Shown in pieces: positions 32,711 to 43,505 of a stretch of DNA of 64,000 nt. The position numbers were made by a program, and so were the translations under genes. The number at the start of each line of letters is the position of its first letter. Positions within the stretch are counted from its first letter, which is position 1. The stretch covers positions 5,630,302 through 5,694,301 of the forward strand of contig NC_081138.1 of the NCBI RefSeq assembly GCF_958295425.1, in the 5' to 3' direction. Below the pieces are notes generated by a model. It ran no database searches. It worked only from the letters and a program-made list of their open reading frames with translations, and was not told the origin of the DNA. Origin of the DNA: Solea solea (taxonomy: Eukaryota > Chordata > Actinopteri > Pleuronectiformes > Soleidae).

Positions 32711-33835
32711 GCCCGTATGATATGAAAGTCAAATATCCGATTGTTAATGATCTCTTTCATTTACCAGGGGCCACAGGGCTGTCCACACAAAAAACAAGTC
32801 TAGGATGTGGATGAAGACATTTCCTCAAACAATGCCATGTTTAGGGAAAACTTTTTCGAAACGACAAAGAAACAGACTGTGTATGTTTTGTTCTGTTTCT
32901 GTGTGATTACGGCCGAGTTGTAAGTTATGTATTGTGTCAAGTCACAAGAATAAAATGTGTTAAATCCAGTATTTCCTGGTTACAGAGTCTAGTGCCACTG
33001 CTTGTAACCAAGTAATATGCCATCTAAATTAACCACACATGTTAATGTATTAAATGAATGTATTGTATGTATTGTAAATGTACAGTATGTATGTAAAATA
33101 GTTTGTTTTTAGGTTTTATCTGTCCAGGGACCACAGATGAAATTATGGCACATTTACAGAATTGTTTATCAAAATTGTACATATATTCTCAATAAACCAC
33201 ATAAATTGTGGTGCTGAAGTTTATAAGTTAGAATGTCAGCCACTGTTATCAAGTACTGCTTAAAGAGACCACAGGGCACTTAAAACAGTTACCTTGCGAC
33301 CTTACCTTATATTCCTTTAAAACAGAAAATGTAAAATGTAATTACTATAAAAATGTGCTTTATGTGCTGCTATTTTAAAAGACGACGTGCATCATTACTT
33401 CTCTCCAGTTTAATTTTTTAGAAAGTCATTAATTCTCACCCTCTTACCACATTTAAATATCAGAATGAGCTGTATTTAATTGAGCAGTTGTGACATTACC
33501 AGATAATAAAGTGACTGCAGCCTGCGCTCAAATTTGATCAAATCCTTTTACAGCTCAGTTTCATCTTATTTACTGAGTAAACTGTAAGCAAATCTGCGAG
33601 AACATACCCAGTAATCAAGAAAATGTTTTATTACCACCCTAGAGGAAAACTATTCCCGTGGAAGTTGTTAACAGGTAAGTTACAGTACAATTCTTCAAAT
33701 TAAATAAAAATAATTGCATAGTGTTGAAGGACTTGGTTGCTTTGTATTTCCGTGGTAGTTTTCCTGAATTTACCCACTTATTTATCAGTCAGACATATGA
33801 AATAAGTATGCAGCATAAAAATATGGTCTTAATCC
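32711..33835. other. A+T-rich DNA, nothing recognised
   Basis: No coding frame of note. Phrases such as TGTATTGTATGTATTGTAAA near 33,060 are low in complexity. AATAAA-type words are present but no gene supports a polyadenylation call. Confidence 0.5.
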
Positions 33836-33960
33836 AGAAAAAGCCCTTTAAAGTTGCAAGGCCCAAAAAAGTGTCCCCACAAGGTCAAAATGTCCTCACA
33901 AATATAGGTTTTTACATTTTTGGATCTCACGAAGATATAAATACACTTACACACAGAGAG
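33836..33960 (+). repeat. R3 dispersed repeat, partial
   Basis: AAGCCCTTTAAAGTTGCAAG, AAAAGTGTCCCCACAAGGTC and AAAATGTCCTCACAAATATA match the right half of the 1,385-1,650 copy and end in a CACACAGAGAGAGAG microsatellite. Confidence 0.7.
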
Positions 33961-33977
33961 AGAGAGGGATAGATATG

Positions 33978-34003
33978 TACTGTATAGTATAGTATAGTAT
34001 GTG
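33978..34003. repeat. Short (TATAG)n microsatellite
   Basis: TGTATAGTATAGTATAGTAT followed by GTG. Its reverse complement resembles the CATACTATACTAT block of the 38-bp satellite, but the match covers only the simple pentamer and no full monomer is present. Confidence 0.8.
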
Positions 34004-34889
34004 TTTTTTAACGTGACTTATCCACACTACATTCAGGAAGCTTGGAGCCGCATGGTGCTGGAACAGCAGCAGCTGTGATTTGCACATGTAGGCAAGTAAT
34101 AAGGTAGTTGTTAAGGGGAGTGCTTGATTTTCAATATAGGTCGATCAAGCTTGTGAGAAGCAAAATCGGGAAAATAATTAAAATGCAATGGTAACATCTT
34201 ACTAAACGCTAGGTTTATTTTAAGCAGTAGAATTCACTCCAAAGACTTTTTGTGGGTACTGTTCTCAGTCGAAAAACACAAGCCTGACCCAGGGCTTTAC
34301 CATTCCAAACCGTACCATGTTGTACCAAACCTAACCGTACCATGATGGAAACACGGCATATGCAGTCATGTGGTGCTTTTTGTTTACATTTAAAAGTTAC
34401 GCGCTACAGCTTGACATTTTAAAAAGGCATATTTAAAAATACAACAAAATATCTGTCGAAGTAAATACAATTTTCTCATCTAACTATGGATATATACATT
34501 ATGAACAGCATTGGTTTTGGTAGTATTTCGTACATGCCATGTTGTTTACAGCATGTAGAATCAAAAAAGCAGCTACAGACTGCTATGTACAGCACTCACT
34601 CAAGGACAAGGCCTGAAACTGTAAAGATAAATGACAGCAACAGAACCTTGCAGGGTGCAAATATGAAATACTGAGTTATCAATTCTCAACAATCTCACTG
34701 TGTTAACTTCAAGTGTATGTTTGCCCTTTTGCCTCTAACAGCCAAATCACATTTCTGCTCAGGAGCAGCCTGAGTGCAGTGAAGACAGTGAAGTGCAAGC
34801 CTGTGCTGCAAAAAATACTAAATAAAAACATCTCAATCACATCAATCAATCTTTTTTTTCCCCCAGATTTGGAGCAATGTTCATGTTCA
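34004..34889. other. A+T-rich DNA with a MITE-like fragment
   Basis: Around 34,255-34,350, CCATTCCAAACCGTACCATG, TTGTACCAAACCTAACCGTA and GATGGAAACACGGCAT look like the end of a short inverted-repeat DNA transposon of a kind common in fish. A 20-base-class T/C run lies near 34,852. Nothing else is recognised. Confidence 0.45.
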
Positions 34890-35130
34890 GCATGAAAATT
34901 CTGTAGTGGCAGAATTTCAGACAGGCAGTGACTGTTATCACTGCCGTCGTCGAGCCATCAGTCTTCCCTCCAAGTTTAAATCCCCTCACAATCATCACAG
35001 TGTCCCTCCTCCCGTCCCCCTGGTGCTGTGTTGTGTGACAGCTGCTGCCCTCTTTGGCGGTGGTGAAATGAATAGATTATGAGCAGTAATTAGGTATACA
35101 GCAGAATCAATGTGCTCTGGGGCAAAGCCT
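34890..35130. promoter_or_regulatory. Candidate conserved noncoding element
   Basis: Unique block: AATTTCAGACAGGCAGTGAC, TGTTATCACTGCCGTCGTCG, AATGAATAGATTATGAGCAG and TAATTAGGTATACAGCAGAA. Contains GATA-type and homeodomain-type words. Evidence is texture only. Confidence 0.3.
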
Positions 35131-35169
35131 GGGGGTGGGGTAAGAGGTAGGGGGTATAGGGCAGAGGGG

Positions 35170-35170
35170 A

Positions 35171-35205
<35 letters not shown>

Positions 35206-35206
35206 G
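35170..35206. repeat. (GT)n-(GA)n compound microsatellite
   Basis: Ten GT units run directly into eight or so GA units. Confidence 0.9.
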
Positions 35207-35309
35207 AGAAAGAGCAGCAGGGGGAGCCGGGAAGAAAAAGCAAATGGGGGGGTCAAATCTGAAGGGGAGAATCTTGGCATTGGTGTGAATCAGGGTTACT
35301 GACTAAAGG

Positions 35310-35806
35310 CCCTGGTATACTTCCATGCAGTGTGCGTTGCATATCGCGGACCCTGGTATACTCGTGTGTCAGGGTCCTGTAGTATCTGACTTTACCATCA
35401 GGTGGCGGTACAAGTCTGGCCGCCGGGAATAGGACACATTACTACCAAAGAAGAAGAGAATAATGCTTCATCTGCCATGGACACATCTGGTTCATCAGGT
35501 GAAAGGTCCGTCGGCAGGGGAGTCAACCGGTTCGAGGGTTGCCAGGTCGAGGCTCGGATGACTATCCTTGACGACGACTTCTTCTGTTGTCGAAATGTTT
35601 TTTCTGCTTGGTGAGCGGGGCTTAATACTCCACCTACACCCTACACCTACACCCATGCGCTGTCTACGTGCACCCAAAGCGATCTTTGCGCGGTTCCAAA
35701 AACTGGGTTGCACGCGCAGCCTGCAGGTTGTGCGTTGATGACGCAAATCGCATCATGCGCAGGATGCGCGTTGGGTCCGTGCGCTGTGCGAGGAACTATA
35801 CCAGGG
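35310..35806. mobile_element. 497-bp MITE with CCCTGGTATA terminal inverted repeats
   Basis: The left end is CCCTGGTATACTTCC and the right end reads, on the minus strand, CCCTGGTATAGTTCC: fourteen of fifteen positions match. A second subterminal CCCTGGTATACTCG occurs at 35,352. The interior is CpG-rich (GCGCGGTTCC, GCATCATGCGCAGGATGCGC), unlike the flanks. A tandem CCTACACCCTACACCTACAC sits near 35,632. No transposase frame is present, so it is non-autonomous. The target-site duplication is not obvious (flanks CTAAAGG and AATTTAA), and the superfamily is uncertain. Confidence 0.75.
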
Positions 35807-36145
35807 AATTTAAGTCTCTTTCACTCTCAGGGATCTGTCCACAAGAAAATTAGTCTATGTGAATCTGCTCAACTTTTTCCCTGAAATGCTATATTTTGGA
35901 AAATCTTCAAACGCCACCCTGCCACAAAGTTTTACCCACAAACCCCATCAGTTACATTATATAATAATACTGCAAAATCACATTGTGATATACTAGAAAA
36001 AGTTATGGGACCATACAGGTTGTAAACCATCACACAATTTGTAAAAAAAACCTCAAAAACATATGAAGAACCCAACTTAGTAGAAATGAGTGAGAGGAAA
36101 CTAAATGTTAAATATAATATGCTTTTTTAAAATGACTTTATTAGT
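35807..36145. other. A+T-rich DNA, nothing recognised
   Basis: No feature is supported. Confidence 0.5.
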
Positions 36146-36740
36146 GCGCTAATGTTCAATTGTCACAGGAGAATAAAAACCTTGACAATAACATTAAAAA
36201 TACTTTTGTTTTAGCTCTGGATATAAAGTCTGATGAAGAAATATTGTTTTTTATAAACTCACTAAACAAGTGGATGGCTCGCTGTGATTTGGACTGAAGT
36301 GATTGAATAAGTGAGCGCAGACAATTTTTTTCCTTGAGCGAAGAGGGATTATCACTACGGAATTACAGAAACAAATACAGCTATGATAGGTGGTGATGAC
36401 AAAGTCCAAGAAGCGTAATATAAAAATACCGCCAATTCTTTTATTTAGTTTGTGCTTCCTCAGTGGAAAACATTTAATGTAATAATAAACTTTGAAGCAT
36501 GGGAAGATGTTCCTTTACAAACGACTTTTTAAGGGAACAAAAACAGAAAAGGAAAAAGAGGAGGATGGAGAGGGAGGATGTTGATCAAAGGAGGAAGAGG
36601 GTGGTATGAGAGAGAGAGAGAGAGAGAGACCGGGTATGGCCTCCAGTAATGCATCTTTCTCCTTTTTTAGTGCCACAGTGCTGGATGACCTGCCTGTGAT
36701 CTCCTTCATAATTAACATATGCTTGTTAGTCAAGGTTGGT
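36146..36740. promoter_or_regulatory. Possible regulatory block with a purine tract
   Basis: Moderately unique DNA: GGATGGCTCGCTGTGATTTG, GGGATTATCACTACGGAATT, CTGTGATCTCCTTCATAATT. It also includes a GGAGAGGGAGGATG-type purine stretch and (GA)11 at 36,608-36,629. The 72-codon minus frame is low in complexity. The call is weak. Confidence 0.25.
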
Positions 36741-36800
36741 TAGAGGCTCTGTCTCCCCCCCATTATTAATTCCTAGCCCCTTACCCTAACCTCACCACTC

Positions 36801-36973
36801 AACACTGCTTTGCACTACATTGTTTTGGCGATTCACCCATCCACACCCATTCACTCACACATTCATACCGCTCTTTCTTTAACACATCTGTCATACCCGT
36901 TCACACACCTGCTGTCAGGAGCAACGTGGGGTTAGTTGTCTCGCCCAAGGACACGTTGACGTGGAGCCGGGTT
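36801..36973 (-). repeat. S1 tRNA-derived SINE, partial
   Basis: AACACTGCTTTGCACTACAT, GGCGATTCACCCATCCACAC, GTTAGTTGTCTCGCCCAAGG and ACACGTTGACGTGGAGCCGG match the S1 body. The tRNA-like head is missing, so the copy is truncated at the head. Confidence 0.75.
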
Positions 36974-37234
36974 GAAAAGTTGAAAAATGAGCCGGGAAAG
37001 ATGAAAACAAAAACCCATTTATCTCATGAGTCTTTTCTCCAAGTCAGCTATAGAGCAGACTTTAAAGTTGTGCTGCTAGTCTGCAAATAGTTTCGGTCCA
37101 GAATACATTATTGACATATTGACTCAGACAGTCGAGTTCAAACCAAATATGGTAAAGCGGCAATTATCTGTTACGCTACTAAAATCAGCACCAAATGTGA
37201 GTATTCTTAAATCCAGGGATGCACTGCATGAAAA

Positions 37235-37370
37235 CCCAGATTAACAGCCTTAACCCTAACTTCATCCTAACCATATAACACGTCTTCACCTTCAAATGTA
37301 ATCATTTACCTCATAGAGACTGGCTTTTTGTCCCCACAACATGAGTAATACCTAGAACACACACACACAG
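37235..37370 (-). repeat. R3 dispersed repeat, partial
   Basis: TTAACCCTAACTTCATCCTA, CAAATGTAATCATTTACCTC, GGCTTTTTGTCCCCACAACA and GAGTAATACCTAGAACACAC, ending in a CA run. GTCCCCACAA plus the terminal (CA)n identify the family. Confidence 0.65.
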
Positions 37371-37389
37371 AGGATTATATAACACTAAG

Positions 37390-37984
37390 CTAAGAGGGAC
37401 AACTGGAATGGTCCGTGCATCTGTCATATTACCATACGTGTTAATTTCTGCCCTTCCATTTTGTCCAAATTCAAATAACACACTTATCATCCGTGTCAGC
37501 GCCTCAGATAGATCTGATCAAATTTGCTCAGCGAATGACTCTGGTCCACTTTAATAGGGTCATGAATATGAAGTGCTGAATGCGCACATCGTCGTATTTG
37601 CCCAATCTCTCCCAACCTCATTTGGACATAATGAAGACATGGCCCTGATTATCTCCCCCCCCCCCCCACCCCCCACCCCCCCTGCCATTTCCCTGGGCTC
37701 TTGACCTCACTGTGGAAAGATAAATAGAATATCCTTAACCAATCAGGATAACAGATGAGAGTCAATGTGTATCTGAGCTAAGTTATGCCAATTCATTCTC
37801 CACGAGGAAATCCAAAAAGTACTTTATCCCGATTACTACATAATCAGTGTAGATGGGGTCGGGGGGCCTTTTCCCTATTAAAAGCATTAGCTGACTTCAA
37901 ATACTTTAACCTTATATCCTTGTGAAGAGGCTACGTTCAAGATTACCATCCACATTGTTCAAATCCAACCACCAAGTGGAAAGG
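37390..37984. promoter_or_regulatory. Candidate conserved noncoding element
   Basis: Unique block: GTCATATTACCATACGTGTT, CCGTGTCAGCGCCTCAGATA, GATCTGATCAAATTTGCTCA, GGTCATGAATATGAAGTGCT, and AATCAGGATAACAGATGAGA. A C-rich tract interrupts it at 37,655-37,682. Regulatory role is inferred from texture only. Confidence 0.35.
37655..37682. repeat. C-rich tract (C13-A-C6-A-C7)
   Basis: Nearly pure C with two A interruptions, so it has strong i-motif or, on the other strand, G-quadruplex potential. Confidence 0.9.
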
Positions 37985-38105
37985 GAACTTGGCTTGTAAC
38001 TGGGTTGCCGGTTCAAATCCCCACCAGATCAAGGGTTGGGGTAACCCTGAGCAAGCCCCCATTACTTCCTCTCAGACAGCATGTGGGCCACATAATCAGG
38101 CCAAA
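37985..38105 (+). repeat. tRNA-like SINE fragment
   Basis: TTGGCTTGTAACTGGGTTGC, CGGTTCAAATCCCCACCAGA (good B box), and GGGGTAACCCTGAGCAAGCC fit the head of a tRNA-derived SINE related to the one ending at 30,050. The A-box half is decayed. The 75-codon frame through it is not a gene. Confidence 0.65.
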
Positions 38106-39096
38106 TATGAGTCCCAAGTGAATTTGTCCAATTTGTTTTCATGGTGGTCCCACCCATGTTTGCCCACTGCTAACTGGGCACTAATGGTACAGTGGAACAG
38201 TGCCTTTACTTGTTAGGCGGCGTAACATTGTACCGGTGCGATGACATCGAATATGACTCAACAGACAACAATGGAGGACATCCAGCAGCTCTTCTTCTCT
38301 TCCTGCTCAGTTTGTCTCAACAAGCTTTGAATGAGGGAAGGATGTCAAAGAATGGAAGGGTTGGGCCTCATCATTTTGGTACTATTCCTAATGGAAACTT
38401 AAAAAGAGCTTCTTCTTCTTTTAAATGAGTTTAACTCATTGGAAACTTTCAGTCCCGTAATTCCAATCAGAATGCCAAAGATCACAGAATATGACATAAT
38501 AATAAGACTATAAAGACACAATATTTGTCTGCCATTCTGTCCAGAAAGACGCCTGATTTGGAATGGTTTTATTTATTTATTTTTTAGCATGCAGTGACAC
38601 CAGCTGGGTCTGACCTCCTCAGAGTCCAGACCTTATATTATAGAGGAAGGATGGGATTATCTGAGAAAGAAATAGAAGGACTAAAGATTTAATCTAAAGA
38701 AGAACTCTAGAAAGTGCTGAGTCAAATCACACTAAGTACTGACTTTTGTCTCTATAGAAGTTATTTTGCTCTGAAATTATTATTTTAAGTATAATTTTTC
38801 ACTTTTTGATGCATTTTCTGGTTAATAAAGACCAAAGAACTAACGTTGATAAAACTTTGCTGAAACAACAGTGGCCTCAAATTGTGCATAGTACTATATA
38901 TCTGGCCTAGACTGGAATTGACTATCCACTAAAAGCTAAAAAACCCCAGATCTTAGTCACATCAACAAAAAAGAAAAATCCTACATAAAACTCTTCAGCC
39001 TGGTAATGTGAACGTAACCGCAGACGCAGAGAAGGAGGGGAAAAAAGTGTGAATATGCATTTGTGGACGCATCTCTGCTGTCATGTGCGTTCAAAA
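38106..39096. other. Non-coding DNA, nothing recognised
   Basis: Several A/T-rich runs and purine runs. Frames near 38,192-38,428 have no domain. Confidence 0.5.
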
Positions 39097-39122
39097 TGTG
39101 TGTGTGTGTGTGTGTGTGTGTA
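39097..39122. repeat. (TG)n microsatellite
   Basis: About twelve TG units in a row. Confidence 0.9.
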
Positions 39123-39298
39123 CGTGTTTGCACTCACAGCATCTCAATGACTTCAAAGTGCTGTGCAAACTGAGCCCCTGGCAGCTCTTTAGAATCCCAT
39201 CTCCCCTCTCTCTTTAAAGCAGGCAGGAGAGAAAAGACCCAAACTAATAAAAGAGGTGTTATTCAAAAGAGGAATAGACTGCTCAAATGTGTGTCATG

Positions 39299-39327
39299 TT
39301 TGTGTGTGTGTGAGAGAGAGAGAGAGG
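39299..39327. repeat. (TG)n-(AG)n compound microsatellite
   Basis: Short TG run followed directly by an AG run. Minus-strand frames with Ser/Leu/His-rich peptides across it are artefacts. Confidence 0.85.
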
Positions 39328-40079
39328 GAGTGTGTGAAAAGGAAAGGAGAGGAAAACGGGTGAAAGAAGTCAAAACGATAATAGAGAAGGAGTGAGTGCG
39401 AGTGACAAAGAGGAGAAAAAGGAAAGAATAGGGGAGCAAACACAAGAGGAAGTCAACATGTCCCCGAAGCCTGCTTCTTTTACGTCGCACATTTCTCCCT
39501 GTGATGCCGACACTGAAGGTGAAGCGATTGTTTGCATAATCACACAAAGCAAAGGCCAGAATTTTTCACATTTTATCTGCTTTGTTCCTGCGTGCTGTCA
39601 GCAGGAGCGTCACGCTCAAACGGAGCAGGGGGGAAAACAGAGGAGACTGTACTGTACATGCATATGGCTGGCATCTCCAGTGTTTATTATGGGACCTGGA
39701 TTTTATATTTTTTGAATTTAGGATTTTATTTGTAATTTTACATTTTATTCTTGTAAAAATCATTGTGCTATTTTATTTTAGGATTAAAAAAACAAACATA
39801 AGTTGCGTGCATGTGTGTGTGTGTGTGTGGGACTGGGTGCATTTCTCCCCTGAATGTTATCACCTGTTATCAGCCATTGTTTGCATCTTTAGTCATGTGA
39901 TGGCTCAGCTTCCTTGCTGCCAAAAATCTCCCGGAAAAATGAGCCGAGTGTGTTCAAAAATTCAAAAATCGCTGCTGCTTCTAACCCACCCACCCCCTGT
40001 CCCCCGTCCCCTTTCTTGTCTCTTCAGAGGCAGTAAGTGAGAAATCAGACAAAAAAAAAAGCACAGACACAGAGGAAGT
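39328..40079. other. Non-coding DNA, nothing firm
   Basis: Purine-rich to 39,450 and then a mixed block (GATGCCGACACTGAAGGTG, GAAGCGATTGTTTGCATAAT) that may be regulatory. The 152-codon plus frame at 39,582-40,040 is the longest plus frame outside repeats but crosses a (GT)n run (39,812-39,828) and a C-rich run, has Cys/Val-rich low complexity, and shows no domain. Confidence 0.4.
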
Positions 40080-40490
40080 GCAGATGGAGAGAGAGGCCCG
40101 CTTCAATTGACATTGTAAAATAAAATACTTTGTAAAAGGGAAACGAATGCCGCAGTGAGTGGAGATTCATGTGCTCAAATAAACTGGGGCTTTTGAATTT
40201 TTAATTGGAGCGGCCCTAATTATGGCCATCAGACAGTACTTCTAAACACACTCACTGCACTTTCTCCCCATCGCTCTTTTCCCCCCAGCCCTCTCCAGTT
40301 TGGCTGCGGACGAGACCTCAGTCCGCGCGTGTTTTTCCATGCCATTAATATTTGATGAAAATGGGCCAGGCTGCATCAGCTGCTCATCGCCACTAAGAAC
40401 AGGGCCTCCATTATGAGCCCCGTGCTTCCTCTCAGCCGTGTGCATTAGCAAGATGACAGAAACGCACGGATGGATGGGAGGCTGCAGGAT
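40080..40490. promoter_or_regulatory. Candidate conserved noncoding element
   Basis: One of the most CNE-like stretches: GAATTTTTAATTGGAGCGGC, CCTAATTATGGCCATCAGAC, CCATTAATATTTGATGAAAA, TGGGCCAGGCTGCATCAGC and TGCATTAGCAAGATGACAG. It has TAATTA and ATTAATAT cores, no repeats, and no supported frame. Proposed as a developmental enhancer by texture; not verified. Confidence 0.45.
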
Positions 40491-40496
40491 GCACCG

Positions 40497-40517
40497 CGTG
40501 TGTGTGTGTGTGTGTGC

Positions 40518-40548
<31 letters not shown>
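40497..40548. repeat. (GT)n-GCGCGCAC-(GT)n alternating purine-pyrimidine tract
   Basis: A 52-bp run that alternates purine and pyrimidine throughout, with a GCGCGCAC core. This is a classic candidate for Z-DNA. It separates two CNE-like blocks. Confidence 0.9.
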
Positions 40549-40554
40549 CCAGTG

Positions 40555-40720
40555 CAGCCTCGTCAACCGTCCCTGTCGATTGATGCTATTAGATGTTGAG
40601 AAACAGTTGGGTGTGAGCTATAATTGAGCTGACACTAATAATGAAAGCAGATACTGTCTGGAAGCCCTTGGCAATATGCTAAAGATATTGATGCCCCTAA
40701 TAATTCAGGGGCTCGACAGA
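40555..40720. promoter_or_regulatory. Candidate conserved noncoding element
   Basis: TCGATTGATGCTATTAGATG, GTGTGAGCTATAATTGAGCT, GACACTAATAATGAAAGCAG, AATATGCTAAAGATATTGAT and GCCCCTAATAATTCAGGGGC. The last phrase is an imperfect palindrome. Together with the block on the other side of the GT tract it resembles a deeply conserved developmental enhancer. Evidence is texture only. Confidence 0.45.
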
Positions 40721-41599
40721 GTGGAGGAGAAATCTTCTCTTTTTTTTTCTCTCTCTCTCTCTCTCGCTCTCGCTTTCTTTCAGATCTTTCTCAGGAAGGA
40801 AGGAAATAAGATTTAAAATGGCTCTAAAATGCAGCGAAGCTCCTCCTCGTCCAGGTTTTTTTTTTATTTTTTTCCCCCGTATTATTCAGTCATGATGAAT
40901 CACTGACAAACACAGATGAGGTTCACACAATAAAGATTAGAACATCATGGAGTTTAAGTAGGACATTTTCTTTGTTTTATTAAAGTTGTATTGTACCATC
41001 TACGGCTTTAAGAACAATATAATGATCATATTTAATTTGACATGGCATAGTTCTCTCTCTCTCTCTTTTTTTTACATGCTTTGAGCCGAGTCATACTCTT
41101 CATTCTCTATAGCACTGTCCCGTTGGTGGCATTCTCTTATTTTGGTCAAAAGAGACAGTGAAGAAGATGGAAATTGACATTAAGTGCAAAACACAAGGGC
41201 TAACCACAACCTTAAACGGTGAAAAACAAGGCGACAAATCGCAGAACCTAAAGGAACTTTATAATTTAACAAGCTCAATCTCCATGTTCACTTTTTCCCA
41301 TCTTATTCTATTTATTTAATGATTAAATTTGATTTTGTGTCACTTTTTTTTCATCGAATGTGATGTTAGAAGCACCGCTGAGTCTAAAAAAAGGGGTGAT
41401 GAAGAGTATCTGTATCGTATTGTGTTTAACCATCGTATCATTGTGTCATATCACAACAATAACCATCACATATGAAGGAAAACACACATTTATATGTTGC
41501 CAAAACACGTAAATACATTCATATAAACGTACAGGCAGAAATAAGTTGTGCACATTGTACAAGATGTACAAATATACAAGCGTATAAAAAAGTCTCGGG
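40721..41599. other. Non-coding DNA with CT-rich tracts
   Basis: Contains CTCTCTCTCTCTCTC near 40,749 and TCTCTCTCTCTCTCTTTTTT near 41,051. A/T-rich otherwise. No gene is seen. Confidence 0.5.
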
Positions 41600-41720
41600 C
41601 GTAATAGTCGTCATACTGTACATACTAACTGTGTTTATGCCAGAAAAGGTCCTGACAAACACAAGCACACAACACACACACACACACACACACATTTTGT
41701 TTCCATGTATGGCTCTCACT
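41600..41720 (+). repeat. R3-related fragment with (CA)n
   Basis: CTAACTGTGTTTATGCCAGA, AAAGGTCCTGACAAACACAA and (CA)n at 41,671-41,694 match fragments at 1,775-1,830 and, reversed, at 10,805-10,880. The 105-codon frame through it is not a gene. Confidence 0.6.
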
Positions 41721-41989
41721 GGGGAATCTAGTAAACCAGTGTTACAGGATCAGAAGTTTGTGTTGGGCCTTAGTCAAGGACCTTCATAATGACCAAGTCA
41801 ACCTTGTGACTCCTGTCTGAGAGCCTGGTCCCAGGGGTGACACCAGCATATGTGTGTGTGTGTGTGGAAAAGGAGGGTTGTGGAGGTGTGAACTAAACTC
41901 TATAATCTGATGAAGTGAGAGTGGATCACAATAATAAAGTTAGAGAAGACTTTGACTTAATGAAAAGGGCTCCGTTGACTTCTCTATAT
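41721..41989. other. Non-coding DNA, nothing recognised
   Basis: Holds a short (TG)n run near 41,852. No gene or transposon end is visible. Confidence 0.5.
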
Positions 41990-42330
41990 GAATCTACAGC
42001 CAAGTGAAACAAATTTGACATTTTTCCACAAACTCCACCGCTTGCATTTTCCCCTCTCATCCAGCCTCTATCATTAATCCGGTGAATAATTCAGCAGGTC
42101 CAGAATCAGTCAGAGTCATGCACTTTGGTCAGAATAAAAAAAAAACTCCATAAACGCAGAGTGACTGATTGGCAGGTTCCATTTGACGAGGCCAAAAAAA
42201 GGGCAGCGCGGAGCTGAGGCTAATACGCCGTGATGCCAAATGGAAAGAGACTGGGCTAAGTAGGGTAGAAAGCACCTGTCATCTCCAGCTCGGCGTGGGC
42301 TTGATTAACATCAAATTTTAATTTTTCTCT
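41990..42330. promoter_or_regulatory. Candidate conserved noncoding element
   Basis: Unique block: CAAGTGAAACAAATTTGACA, CCTCTATCATTAATCCGGTG, AATAATTCAGCAGGTCCAGA, GAGTGACTGATTGGCAGGTT, CCATTTGACGAGGCCAAAAA, GAGGCTAATACGCCGTGATG and GGGCTTGATTAACATCAAAT. Several homeodomain-type cores and TTGGCA (NFI-like) occur. Texture evidence only. Confidence 0.4.
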
Positions 42331-43314
42331 CAGACGTGTGCGCTGAAAGGTTGCTATGCGCTCCTGCAGCACCAGCTCTTCACTGCGCGAGTCTGTGCAG
42401 GTACACGAGGCTAACGGACACCAAGGAAAAGCAACAGGGGTATGGACATGTGTATAGATGCATGTGTGCGCTTGTTTATAGAGGTTCGCCTGTACAATTA
42501 CATCTCAATGACTTTATACTCGTCCAGAAAATATGCAGTTTGAAAATAACAAAAAAAACAGCTTCTGTAGGTTAAAGTGCCAAGTATTAAGTGTGACCTA
42601 CATGAACAAATAACTGTTGCATATTTACATGCACCTTGACCCAAAATGGTCCCCAAGATAATTTTTCAGTATTGTGCCAACCTTTTATTCATAACACTAA
42701 TGTGTATACGTTTAACTCTTAGAGCGCAGAGAATTGTTGCTTCTTTTTTCCATTAAACGTATAAGAATGTGCAAGATAGAGCGTCTTAAATCCCACATAA
42801 TCTGATAAAACATTCCTTTCATTTTCACCAACACAACGGAGCAAAAAGTACTCCAAATGTTTAACATCGGATTCAATTTGGGAATTTGGGAATTATGCCA
42901 CAGTTCAAAGTTCACTCGGCTCGTTTTTATGAACAAAAAGAAAAGAAAAACAGTCTAATTTTGTGACTTCTTGCGCAATTATTGCTATTGACCTTTAAAC
43001 ACACACCCGAGGATGTCCAAATAAGAGCTGTGTGTTATTCCCACGGCAAATTACCAAGGGTGCACCTGCGGCATGCCGCGTGACCACTAATTTACCAAAC
43101 ATCTTTTAGAAATGATATGAGATGTTACAGATATGGCTGCTAATTTGTCACTACATTATCCACAAATGTGCGATTTGGGTCACACACGTGACGACTTCCT
43201 GTGGAAACAATTTGCGGCAGATTCAGAGATTTTTAAATATGATATTATACCATCACATTTTTATCCTTATAATATAAATGCACGTTTTCATGTTCTGTCA
43301 TTTGAGTAACGGTC
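42331..43314. other. Non-coding DNA, nothing firm
   Basis: A modest unique patch at 43,000-43,110 (GTGTTATTCCCACGGCAAAT, TGCGGCATGCCGCGTGACCA) contains the palindrome CGGCATGCCG. Otherwise no repeat or gene is recognised. Confidence 0.4.
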
Positions 43315-43505
43315 TGCATTTATAGAGCGCTCTACGCTACAGTTTTGCCGTTCACCCATTGACACCCATTCACTCACACATTCATTTTTCTATCACACAT
43401 TTCTATCACAACGCCGCTGACACACGGGGTTAAGTATCTTGCCCAAAGGACACGTCGGCATGTGGAGCCGGGAATCAAACCCACATCCTTCCACTTGAAA
43501 GACAA
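43315..43505 (-). repeat. S1 tRNA-derived SINE, head-truncated
   Basis: TGCATTTATAGAGCGCTCTA, CAGTTTTGCCGTTCACCCAT, GGGTTAAGTATCTTGCCCAA, GGACACGTCGGCATGTGGAG and CCGGGAATCAAACCCACATC, up to CTTGAAAGACAAC. The B-box-like region is retained and the outer A-box part is lost at the right end. Confidence 0.8.

Noticed and set aside
33978..34003. A stray copy of the 38-bp satellite
   Set aside because: Only the TATAG pentamer is shared. The GACCGATTTTGG part of the monomer is absent.
39582..40040. 152-codon plus-strand frame as a gene
   Set aside because: Low-complexity (Cys/Val run from (GT)n and Pro run from C-rich DNA) with no domain or splice support.
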